In this document: one piece after another, positions 1 to 5,827 of the stretch
Layout: each line of letters begins with the position of its first letter
Position numbering within the stretch: the stretch's first letter is position 1
Translations under genes and position numbers: made by a program
Assembly (NCBI GenBank): GCA_964469765.1
Contig: CAYYAU010000040.1
Span: forward strand, 543 to 8,592
Source of the DNA: CAYYAU01 sp964469765 [NCBI: uncultured Clostridia bacterium]
Lineage (GTDB): Bacteria > UBA6262 > WVXT01 > CAYYAU01
Direction: 5' to 3'
Length of the DNA stretch: 8,050 nt
The notes under the pieces: generated by a model
Seen by the model: the letters and a program-made list of their open reading frames with translations, nothing else
Told to the model about the DNA's origin: nothing
Databases searched by the model: none

Positions 1-686
1 ATCTCTTCTTTTATAACCTTTTCAGCCATTAATGTCTTTTTTATCCTAAATGTTGATTCAATAATATCCTTATCTCTATCATAACCACTTCTTCTTGCTT
101 TATCATATAGAAGCTCTGTTAAAATATACTGTTTAAGAAAATCCAACTTTGATTTTTTATCTTTATATTGTTGTTGTAAAGAAGTAGGGAGTTCTTCAAT
201 TAAATGTGTTAGATATGTATCAGTTACTTCTTTATCTCCGATTTTTGCTATTACAACTCCTTTCTTAAACTTCTTATTATTAAAGGATGTATATGTTTTC
301 AATGCCTGTTGTGCCTGCAGACTTTTTCCAAGTCTCTCTAAACATTCTACTGACCTCTGGTTAATCTCATCCTTTAGAGAACTGCGCGGATACAAAAGTT
401 TAGATTTTAAAAAGTTTGCCAATGCTTTGCCATAGTTATGAAGATGTTCCATATATATATTCCCCAATATATAAGAAATGTTTGCTTTAACCTTCTTATT
501 TACATTTGGACTTTCTACTATTTTAGCATACTCTTCAGCCGCCTGTTCATAAAGACCTTTATCCAACAATAACTGAGCATACTGCTTCTGAAAAATAATG
601 TTTATATTGCTTGATTGTGGTTTAAATATAAAAAACAAAATTATAGTTAATACAACTCCTCCAATAAAAGAAAAAAACACTCTCAT
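1..686 (-). CDS. Membrane-anchored TPR-like and SurA/PrsA-type chaperone (peptidyl-prolyl isomerase family) protein, 3' part missing
   Basis: This is the first 228 codons of a gene that leaves the window at base 1, read as an open frame from an ATG at 686. An AAGGGG ribosome site lies 8 bases upstream, and the DUF58 stop is only 29 bases away, so it is probably the third gene of the MoxR-DUF58 unit. Residues 4 to 22 form one hydrophobic segment with no clear cleavage site, so an inner-membrane signal anchor is likely. Residues 33 to about 135 look like TPR-type helix pairs (for example YEQAAEEYAKI at 46-56 and YGKALANFLKS at 85-95). From about 144 the pattern VVIAKIGDKEVTDTYL, followed by a long helix with LLYDKARRSGYDRD, matches the N-terminal chaperone domain of SurA/PrsA/PpiD proteins. 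A parvulin domain would be expected next, outside the window. The likely role is folding or assembly of exported proteins. I am confident of the frame and fairly confident of the SurA-like domain; the TPR call is by pattern only. Confidence 0.8.
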   Translation of the reverse strand, partial: MRVFFSFIGGVVLTIILFFIFKPQSSNINIIFQKQYAQLLLDKGLYEQAAEEYAKIVESPNVNKKVKANISYILGNIYMEHLHNYGKALANFLKSKLLYPRSSLKDEINQRSVECLERLGKSLQAQQALKTYTSFNNKKFKKGVVIAKIGDKEVTDTYLTHLIEELPTSLQQQYKDKKSKLDFLKQYILTELLYDKARRSGYDRDKDIIESTFRIKKTLMAEKVIKEE

Positions 687-715
687 CTTTTTTACCCCTT
701 AAAGAAAATTATTAA

Positions 716-1606
716 TTATCTAAGTCTCTGAGCTCTTCTTTGAAAGAAATTAATCAAAGGTTCAACATATGACCTATCAGTTGAAATCTTTATATAATCA
801 AGATTTATTTTTTTAAATAACCTTTCTCTTTCTTCTTTTTCTTTTTTTATTCTATCTTCTATTTTATTTAGAAGTTCTCTATCATAGGTGTTTATAACAA
901 TTTGTTCTAAAGTTTCATTATCCTGAAAATTTATAAAACCAATTGAGGGTAACTTTATCTCTTTAGGGTCCTCTAAAACTATACCTATTAGGTCGTGTCT
1001 TTTATTTGTTATTTTTAAAGCCTTCTCAAATCCTTTCTGAAGAAAATCTGAAATTAAAAATACAACTGCTTTTTTTCTCCAGATTTCATTTAGATACTCT
1101 AAAGCAACCGAAATATCTGTTTTTCTACTCTCAGGGGTAAAATAAAGAATATCTCTTATAATTCTTAAAATATGTTTTCTTCCCTTTTTAGGAAGAACAA
1201 CCCTTTCAATCTTATCTGTAAAAATTATCAAACCAACCTTATCATTATTTCTAATTGCAGAAAAAGCCAAAATTGAAGCAATCTCTCCAGCAAGTTCAGA
1301 CTTCAACTTATTAACAGATGCAAACGTTTGAGAACCACTTACATCAACTAATAGGATTACAGTTAATTCTCTTTCTTCTATAAATTTTTTAACAAAAGGC
1401 CTGCCAAACCGTGCAGTTACATTCCAATCAATTGTTCTTATATCATCTCCGGGTTGATACTCCCTTACTTCCCAGAACTCCATTCCTCTTCCTTTAAATA
1501 CACTCTCATATTGACCAGAAAAAAAGTCATCAACAAGCTTGCCTGTTTTAATCTCAATTCTTCTTATATGTTTAAAAATCTCTTTTGGAATCATCTGTCT
1601 TTCCAT
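716..1606 (-). CDS. DUF58 domain protein with vWA-like metal-binding motif, partner of MoxR
   Basis: This 296-residue protein shows the DUF58 core: GRGMEFWEVREYQPGDD at 39-55, then RTIDWN at 57-62 and RPFVKKFIEERE at 69-80. A vWA-type strand follows with the metal-binding DxSxS motif (D88, S90, S92), a TD pair at 163-164 and an ISDF strand at 185-188. No membrane segment is visible, so it is of the short soluble type. DUF58 proteins are nearly always encoded beside a MoxR ATPase, as here, where the gap is 45 bases. In characterised cases the ATPase is thought to act on or through a metal-binding vWA partner during maturation or assembly of a complex; the substrate here is unknown. Neither candidate start has a strong ribosome site. 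The ATG at 1606 is preceded only by A and T, while an ATG at 1594 (protein starting MIPKEIFK) has GGAAAG just upstream and would fit the family's usual N-terminus equally well. Confidence 0.93.
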   Translation of the reverse strand: MERQMIPKEIFKHIRRIEIKTGKLVDDFFSGQYESVFKGRGMEFWEVREYQPGDDIRTIDWNVTARFGRPFVKKFIEERELTVILLVDVSGSQTFASVNKLKSELAGEIASILAFSAIRNNDKVGLIIFTDKIERVVLPKKGRKHILRIIRDILYFTPESRKTDISVALEYLNEIWRKKAVVFLISDFLQKGFEKALKITNKRHDLIGIVLEDPKEIKLPSIGFINFQDNETLEQIVINTYDRELLNKIEDRIKKEKEERERLFKKINLDYIKISTDRSYVEPLINFFQRRAQRLR

Positions 1607-1651
1607 TTTTCAATTATTATTTTTACTATTTAATTTTTCATTTTTAATTTT

Positions 1652-2635
1652 TTACGGCACCTCTATTGCATCAAATACTGTTTTTATTATATCCTCAGAT
1701 GTCATCTCTTCTGCTTCTGCTTCGTATGTTACAATAATTCTATGTCTTAAAACATCCATCCCTATAGATTTTATATCTTCAGGGATAACATATCCTCTTC
1801 CTCTTAAAAAAGCATATGCTTTTGCTGTTTGGGTAAGGTAAATAGATGCTCTTGGAGATGCACCGTAAGCAATAAGATTCTTAAGTGTAGGAAGGTTATA
1901 CGCTTGTGGCTCTCTTGTTGCAAACACTATATCTACTATGTAATTTTTGATTTTTTCATCAACATAAATCTGATTCACAATCTTTCTTGCTTTGAGAATC
2001 CTTTCAGGAGAAATGACCGGGTTAACCTTCAATTCATTACCAGTGGTCATTCTCTCAAGAATCTGTTTCTCTTCGGTCTTATCTGGGTAGGTAATCTTTA
2101 ATTTGAGCATAAACCTATCCACTTGTGCCTCTGGCAATGGATATGTTCCTTCCTGCTCTATAGGATTTTGAGTTGCTAAAACCAAAAATGGCTCATCTAA
2201 ATAGAATGTTTTATCGCCAATTGTCACCTGCCTTTCTTGCATTGCTTCTAATAAAGCACTTTGGACCTTAGCAGGAGCTCTATTAATCTCATCTGCTAAA
2301 ATTAAATTGGCAAAAATAGGACCTTTTCGTACTGTGAAATCTCCTCCTTTTGGATTATAAATCATTGTTCCGATTAAATCAGCTGGAAGGAGATCAGGTG
2401 TAAACTGTATTCTCTGGAATTTCGTCTGAATAGCAGATGAAATTGTCTTCACTGCTAATGTCTTAGCAAGACCCGGCACACCTTCAATAAGAATATGGCC
2501 ATTTGCTAAAAGCCCGATTAAAAGTCTTTCAATCATATACTGTTGTCCAACAATAACTTTATTTATCTCCATTAAAAGTTCTTCAATAAAAACGCTTTCC
2601 TCTTTAACCTTTTCATTAATAACACGGATATCCAT
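1652..2635 (-). CDS. MoxR-family AAA+ ATPase
   Basis: This 327-residue protein is a complete MoxR ATPase of normal length. It has Walker A GVPGLAKT at 52-59, the MoxR motif QFTPDLLPADLIGT at 77-90, Walker B LILADEINRAP at 111-121, and the sensor 1 region ATQNPIEQEGTYPLPEAQ at 154-171. The candidate arginine finger R174 lies in VDRF, and sensor 2 GASPRAS is at 258-264. MoxR proteins form ATP-driven rings that remodel or help mature other protein complexes, usually together with DUF58 or vWA proteins, and a DUF58 gene follows directly. The ATG start at 2635 has a perfect AGGAGG site at 2641-2646 with a 5-base spacer. It is preceded by a 164-base gap, the longest in the window, which suggests it opens a transcription unit. 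It is cytoplasmic, with no membrane segment. No key residue is missing. Confidence 0.96.
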   Translation of the reverse strand: MDIRVINEKVKEESVFIEELLMEINKVIVGQQYMIERLLIGLLANGHILIEGVPGLAKTLAVKTISSAIQTKFQRIQFTPDLLPADLIGTMIYNPKGGDFTVRKGPIFANLILADEINRAPAKVQSALLEAMQERQVTIGDKTFYLDEPFLVLATQNPIEQEGTYPLPEAQVDRFMLKLKITYPDKTEEKQILERMTTGNELKVNPVISPERILKARKIVNQIYVDEKIKNYIVDIVFATREPQAYNLPTLKNLIAYGASPRASIYLTQTAKAYAFLRGRGYVIPEDIKSIGMDVLRHRIIVTYEAEAEEMTSEDIIKTVFDAIEVP

Positions 2636-2640
2636 TTTTC

Positions 2641-2646
2641 CCTCCT
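2641..2646 (-). promoter_or_regulatory. Strong ribosome binding site of the MoxR gene
   Basis: Read on the minus strand this is AGGAGG, 5 bases before the ATG at 2635. It fixes the MoxR start and is one of the two best ribosome sites in the window, which suits the first gene of a unit. Confidence 0.85.
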
Positions 2647-2687
2647 AGTTTAAGTTTATATTAACTACTCTATGTTACTTTTAAATG

Positions 2688-2715
2688 TGTATATTTTAAA
2701 AAGCTCTATCATCAA
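2688..2715 (-). promoter_or_regulatory. Possible sigma-70-type promoter before the MoxR gene
   Basis: In the gap before the MoxR gene the minus strand reads TTGATG (2715 to 2710), 16 bases, then TATACA (2693 to 2688). Each box matches the consensus at 4 of 6 positions. Transcription would begin near 2681 and leave a leader of about 45 bases. In DNA this AT-rich such matches arise by chance. The placement in the one long gap is the main support. Confidence 0.3.
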
Positions 2716-2799
2716 AGATATTTCAACTTGAACCAATCAATAAAAATAAGTAGTGAATTCAATATGGAATTAATTTCAGCAATTATTTGGGTATATAAC

Positions 2800-3153
2800 T
2801 TATCTTATTAGAGGAGAGATTTTTGCATTTAAGAATTTCTTTACATTATAAAAACCTTGTTTTAGTTCTTTACATATCTGTTGAGTTTTTAAAAGAAAAT
2901 TAATTATTACCTCTTTAACCTTTTTATATTTTGTTTCTTCAATTATCTTTTGCTTTATTGGTTTTAACTTTTTTGAAACAAAGAAGCTTTTTTTATTACT
3001 GTTGGTATTTTCTTCGGAATATATTATTTTTTTTACAATATTTATTACTTTATTATGAAGGTGCCCTTCAACAACACTTACAGAAGAATAAGCTTTTGAT
3101 AGAAATACCAAAATAACCACTATGGTAATTATTTTTATTATAAATCGCACCAT
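2800..3153 (-). CDS. Unrecognised small lysine-rich protein with N-terminal hydrophobic segment
   Basis: I do not recognise this 117-residue protein. Residues 1-20 give a positively charged start and a strong hydrophobic stretch (IIKIITIVVILVFL at 5-18) followed by SKAYSS, which could be a cleaved signal peptide or an anchor. The remaining roughly 95 residues are rich in lysine and predicted to be mostly helical, with Lys pairs spaced through 41-110 and no known motif. The protein should be strongly basic and exported. The ATG at 3153 lies 14 bases after the stop of the lipoprotein gene. The nearest Shine-Dalgarno-like GGAG is about 18 bases upstream, too far to be good, so translation may depend on the upstream gene. 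Coding status rests on frame length, strand agreement with its neighbours and the signal-like start. A chance frame in AT-rich DNA is the main alternative. Confidence 0.6.
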   Translation of the reverse strand: MVRFIIKIITIVVILVFLSKAYSSVSVVEGHLHNKVINIVKKIIYSEENTNSNKKSFFVSKKLKPIKQKIIEETKYKKVKEVIINFLLKTQQICKELKQGFYNVKKFLNAKISPLIR

Positions 3154-3167
3154 AAATTAATAAATTC

Positions 3168-3368
3168 TTATCTCCAATGCCCAGGCACCCAGATATATCT
3201 TCTTGCTCTTCTTCTCCATTTCCAATGTCCAGGAACCCACACCGCTTTTGGATGAGGTTTTGTCGGCATTATCTCTACCTTACGCGCTGGTGGCGCAGGT
3301 TTTACCACATACACGCATCCTGTAAAAAAAACACTTATAATTAAAAAAATAGTCATCATTTTTCTCAT
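3168..3368 (-). CDS. Small predicted lipoprotein with two WVPGHW repeats (YXWGXW repeat family)
   Basis: I start this 66-residue protein at the ATG at 3368 because a perfect GGAGG lies 5 bases upstream; a longer frame to 3389 would start at a TTG and put the ribosome site inside the gene. Residues 1-17 form a lipoprotein signal (MRKMM, then IFLIISVF) ending in FFTGC, with Cys18 the candidate lipidated residue, although Phe at -3 is not ideal. A Pro- and Lys-rich linker follows. Then come two WVPGHW copies at 44-49 and 60-65 flanking a very basic WRRRARR stretch. This repeat resembles the YXWGXW (WxxGxW) family of short envelope proteins, whose function is unknown. The arginines and the aromatic repeat suggest contact with an anionic polymer or membrane surface, which is inference. 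It follows the kinase by 60 bases. Confidence 0.82.
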   Translation of the reverse strand: MRKMMTIFLIISVFFTGCVYVVKPAPPARKVEIMPTKPHPKAVWVPGHWKWRRRARRYIWVPGHWR

Positions 3369-3373
3369 TTTAA

Positions 3374-3378
3374 CCTCC
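3374..3378 (-). promoter_or_regulatory. Ribosome binding site that sets the lipoprotein start
   Basis: The minus strand reads GGAGG followed by TTAAA and ATG (3368). This near-ideal site decides between the ATG at 3368 and the longer TTG-initiated reading from 3389. Confidence 0.85.
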
Positions 3379-3379
3379 A

Positions 3380-3397
3380 TTGCCAACAAATCGGCAA
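3380..3397 (-). promoter_or_regulatory. Hairpin immediately upstream of the lipoprotein ribosome site
   Basis: The minus strand reads TTGCCGA, a TTTG loop, then TTGGCAA, which can form a 7-bp stem with one G-U pair. Only one base separates it from the GGAGG of the lipoprotein gene. There is no following U-run, so it is not a standard terminator. It may limit ribosome access, or mark an mRNA processing or stability boundary between the kinase and lipoprotein messages. It could also be chance. Confidence 0.35.
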
Positions 3398-3428
3398 ACT
3401 ACTTCGGTAATTTTTCTGTTTTTTAAAT

Positions 3429-4343
3429 TTAACTTTTTAAGCTCATAATAACCACAATAAACACTAACAAAAATGTAATAAACAGAAGTACTGCTATTGC
3501 TTTTAATAATGGAACTTTCCTTAAAAAGATACCGCCTCTTCTATAGCTTTTCAAAAACTTTCTTAAAACTTCTGCCAATTGAGAAACAGAGTTAAATCTT
3601 TTTTGAGGAACTTTAGCAAGCAGTTTTAAAACTATCTGTTCTAATTTTTTAGGAACCCCTATATTAAAAGAAGTAAGTGCAGGAGGAACTAAATACTTAT
3701 GTTTCTCTATTACTTCTCTAGAATTAGCTCCTGTAAAAGGAACTCTACCTGTAAGCATTTCATAAAGAAGCACGCCTAAACTATATAAGTCACTTCTATA
3801 ATCCAAAACTCCAGATTCCCTTTCCGGTGCAAAATACTCCGGGGTTCCACCAATTGAAAGAAAATCCTTCCATGAAGTGGGTGTATCTCCTTTTTTATAA
3901 GCTAAACCTAAATCTAAAATTTTCAATTCTTTATTTTTTGTTATTATAATATTGTTTGATTTTAAATCTTGATGAATTATACCGTTATTGTGAAGATACT
4001 TAAGGACATTACACAGTTCTATTGTAATCTCTACACTCTTTTCAACACTTAAATGACCATATTGTTGAATGTACTCTTTTATACTTTTCCCTTCAACAAA
4101 CTCCATAACCTGATAAGGGCAACTTCTTTTTGGCGGAGGAGGATATATCTTTGTCAAATTAGGATGTTCTAAAGAGAAATCTCTTATTTTATCTTCCTTC
4201 CCAGGATAAGGAATCTTTATAGCTACAATTCTATTATTACTCAAATCCATAGCCTTATAAACATCACTCATCCCACCTTTGTAAGGAAAAGAAAGAACTT
4301 TATATGTATTGTCAAGGATATCCCCTGGATTTAATTTAACCAT
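3429..4343 (-). CDS. Tail-anchored Ser/Thr protein kinase with shortened N-lobe
   Basis: This 304-residue protein is a Hanks-type kinase. The glycine loop is YKGGMSDVY (21-29), lacking its usual first Gly. The ATP lysine is K43 in VAIK. The catalytic loop is HQDLKSNN (124-131) with D126, K128 and N131; the metal-binding Asp is D144 in DLG, and the APE motif is at 172-174. HQD instead of HRD makes it a non-RD kinase, a class often not dependent on activation-loop phosphorylation. Only about 16 residues separate K43 from HPNL (60-63), where bacterial kinases usually have about 30, so helix C and its conserved Glu appear shortened or absent. A single membrane segment spans about 279-301 and ends the protein, so there is no external PASTA or other sensor. 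The ATG abuts the phosphoesterase stop (TGA-ATG) and has AGGGG 5 bases upstream. Its targets are unknown. Confidence 0.93.
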   Translation of the reverse strand: MVKLNPGDILDNTYKVLSFPYKGGMSDVYKAMDLSNNRIVAIKIPYPGKEDKIRDFSLEHPNLTKIYPPPPKRSCPYQVMEFVEGKSIKEYIQQYGHLSVEKSVEITIELCNVLKYLHNNGIIHQDLKSNNIIITKNKELKILDLGLAYKKGDTPTSWKDFLSIGGTPEYFAPERESGVLDYRSDLYSLGVLLYEMLTGRVPFTGANSREVIEKHKYLVPPALTSFNIGVPKKLEQIVLKLLAKVPQKRFNSVSQLAEVLRKFLKSYRRGGIFLRKVPLLKAIAVLLFITFLLVFIVVIMSLKS

Positions 4344-5081
4344 TCATACCCCTAAATCTAAACGATAGGCAAGAAAAAATGGCAGCTTAACTTTTACAAT
4401 TTCTTCTTGAACTTTTTTAATATTATAAGAAAGCCTTTTTATTTTAAACTCTTTCTCTATTGAATCATAAATTCCACAACACGCACGGGGGTTACTATCC
4501 CTTGGTTGACCCACACTTCCACAGTTTATTATATATTTATTTTTATTTAAGTCAAGTTTTAAAAACCTCTCTTCCGAAAATAACCTATACTTCAATTCTT
4601 CCTTTTGTAAATAAAAACAAAATGGTACATGTGTGTGTCCAATAAAATAAAGATTTTTTTTCATATAGGGAATATTCTCTTTAAATTTACTAAGCTCATC
4701 TAAATACTCATTTAAAGGATTCTTTGGACTCCCATGCACAAAAAAAAATCCATCTTCTTCTCCATATGGTTCTAATGAAAGAAGAAAGTCCATATTTTCC
4801 TTTTTTAAAACCTTCCTTGTCCATAAAACCGCTTCTTTTGCAATTGGATTAAACTCTGAAAGATCCTCTATCCCAATTACTGCCGCATCATGGTTTCCCA
4901 ATATAATCTTTATATTTGAAAGCTTTCTAATCTCTTCTATACATTCATTTGGTTTTGCAGCATAACCGACCAAATCGCCTAAACATATGTAGTAATCAGC
5001 CCTTTCTTTTATTAAATATTCTAACACTACTTTTAAGGCTTCGTAATTACTGTGAACATCTGAAAAAATTCCGTATCGCAT
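4344..5081 (-). CDS. Calcineurin-like metallophosphoesterase (YfcE-type)
   Basis: This 245-residue protein starts at the ATG at 5081, chosen because GAAGGTGA sits 5 bases upstream and the resulting MRYGIFSDVHSN is the usual family start. A GTG at 5090, overlapping the previous stop by 4 bases, would add three residues but has no well-spaced ribosome site. All binuclear-metal motifs are present: DVH (D8, H10), GDLVGY with D36, GNHD at 62-65, VHGS with H116, and GHTH at 148-151. NCGSVGQPRD at 186-195 is also typical. The family hydrolyses phosphodiesters or phosphomonoesters, and some members act on proteins or dinucleotide polyphosphates; the substrate here cannot be read from sequence. The gene lies between the glycosyltransferase and the kinase and abuts the kinase, so a role as the opposing phosphatase is possible but unproven. 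A run of nine T in the coding strand encodes the Phe triplet at 112-114. Confidence 0.93.
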   Translation of the reverse strand: MRYGIFSDVHSNYEALKVVLEYLIKERADYYICLGDLVGYAAKPNECIEEIRKLSNIKIILGNHDAAVIGIEDLSEFNPIAKEAVLWTRKVLKKENMDFLLSLEPYGEEDGFFFVHGSPKNPLNEYLDELSKFKENIPYMKKNLYFIGHTHVPFCFYLQKEELKYRLFSEERFLKLDLNKNKYIINCGSVGQPRDSNPRACCGIYDSIEKEFKIKRLSYNIKKVQEEIVKVKLPFFLAYRLDLGV

Positions 5082-5086
5082 TGAGT

Positions 5087-5094
5087 TCACCTTC
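5087..5094 (-). promoter_or_regulatory. Ribosome binding site that decides the phosphoesterase start
   Basis: The minus strand reads GAAGGTGA, then ACTCA and ATG (5081). The site overlaps the stop codon of the glycosyltransferase gene, so ribosomes ending there could restart on the phosphoesterase. Confidence 0.65.
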
Positions 5095-5827
5095 TATACA
5101 CAGTTTCCAATATAACCCTAATGACAAACTCCGGTAAACGAATGACTCTTTTTATTCTCCATGGCTGTTGCAAAAATCTAAAAAACCACTCCAATCCTAA
5201 ATTCCGCATCCATAAAGGTGCTCGTTTTAATCTTCCCGATATAACATCAAAACTCCCACCAACTCCCATACACAGTTTTGTTTTAAACATATTCAGGTGT
5301 TCATAAATCCATCTTTCTTGCTGAGTAGCATTCATTCCAACAAAAAGGATATCGGTTTTTTTATTATTAATATCGCTTATAATATGCTTTTCTTCTTTTA
5401 GAGTAAAGTATCCATTATGATACCCTACAATAATAATATTTTTTAATTTCTTCTTTATATTCTTAACTGCTTCCTCAATAACAGACTGTTTAGAACCCAA
5501 CAAATATACTTTGTATCCTTTTTCTTCTGCTATATTTAATATTCTCCACAATAAATCTATACCAGGGGTTCTTTCAATATCTTTAATTTTCTTTAAAAAC
5601 TGAATAGCCCAAACCACTCCAACACTTTCCGGTATTACTAAATCCGCTTTACTAAAACACTCCTTTAGATTCTTATCTTGACTTACTTGATTTAACATTA
5701 ATGAATTAGCAGTAATTATAAAATGATGTTTATCCTTTTGAAGAAAAGAATTAATTTTTTCAATAATCTGAGAGGAATTAAGGATGTAAACAGGAACGCC
5801 TAATATAGGGATGGTATGTTTTTCCAT
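5087..5827 (-). CDS. WecG/TagA/CpsF-family glycosyltransferase
   Basis: This 246-residue protein has the full family layout. The N-terminal motif TANSLML at 39-45 holds the active-site Thr and Asn; ADLVIPESVGVVWA is at 61-74, TPGIDLLW at 87-94, VYLLGS at 107-112, GYHNGYF at 135-141 and QQERWIYEHL at 169-178. GVGGSFDVISGRLKRAP (188-204) and LEWFFRFLQQPWR (212-224) complete it. The C-terminal tail (about 205-246) is amphipathic and basic, like the membrane-binding appendage of TagA. Family members move N-acetylmannosamine, its acid form or related sugars to undecaprenyl-linked intermediates for teichoic acid, common antigen or exopolysaccharide, at the inner face of the membrane. The usual PDG motif is PES here, and APKQE is ATQQE. 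The ATG directly follows the SMC stop (TAA-ATG) with no Shine-Dalgarno site, so translation is probably coupled to smc. The sugar and acceptor cannot be told from sequence. Confidence 0.93.
   Translation of the reverse strand: MEKHTIPILGVPVYILNSSQIIEKINSFLQKDKHHFIITANSLMLNQVSQDKNLKECFSKADLVIPESVGVVWAIQFLKKIKDIERTPGIDLLWRILNIAEEKGYKVYLLGSKQSVIEEAVKNIKKKLKNIIIVGYHNGYFTLKEEKHIISDINNKKTDILFVGMNATQQERWIYEHLNMFKTKLCMGVGGSFDVISGRLKRAPLWMRNLGLEWFFRFLQQPWRIKRVIRLPEFVIRVILETVYRR

Larger units (their letters stand above)
2636..2799. other. 164-base AT-rich gap between two gene groups
   Basis: No open frame of note is present. The gap holds the MoxR ribosome site and the weak promoter candidate. I looked for a terminator after the 117-residue gene (stop at 2800-2802) and found only a 5-bp AATTC/GAATT inverted repeat near 2759-2774 with no adjoining U-run, so it is unclear whether the upstream transcript stops here. 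Confidence 0.5.

Noticed and set aside
1539-1841. Plus-strand open frame of about 100 codons across the DUF58-MoxR junction
   Set aside because: It is antisense to two well-supported genes, is full of hydrophobic and Ser/Ile codons expected from reversed AT-rich coding DNA, and shows no family motif.
2752-2775. Possible rho-independent terminator after the 117-residue gene
   Set aside because: The only inverted repeat is a 5-bp AATTC/GAATT stem without G+C strength, and the nearest T-rich tract is not adjacent.
3369-3389. TTG start at 3389 for the WVPGHW lipoprotein
   Set aside because: It would place the GGAGG ribosome site inside the gene and add seven residues before a well-formed lipoprotein signal.
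5082-5090. GTG start at 5090 for the phosphoesterase, overlapping the previous stop
   Set aside because: It has no spaced ribosome site, while the ATG at 5081 has GAAGGTGA at ideal distance and gives the normal family N-terminus.
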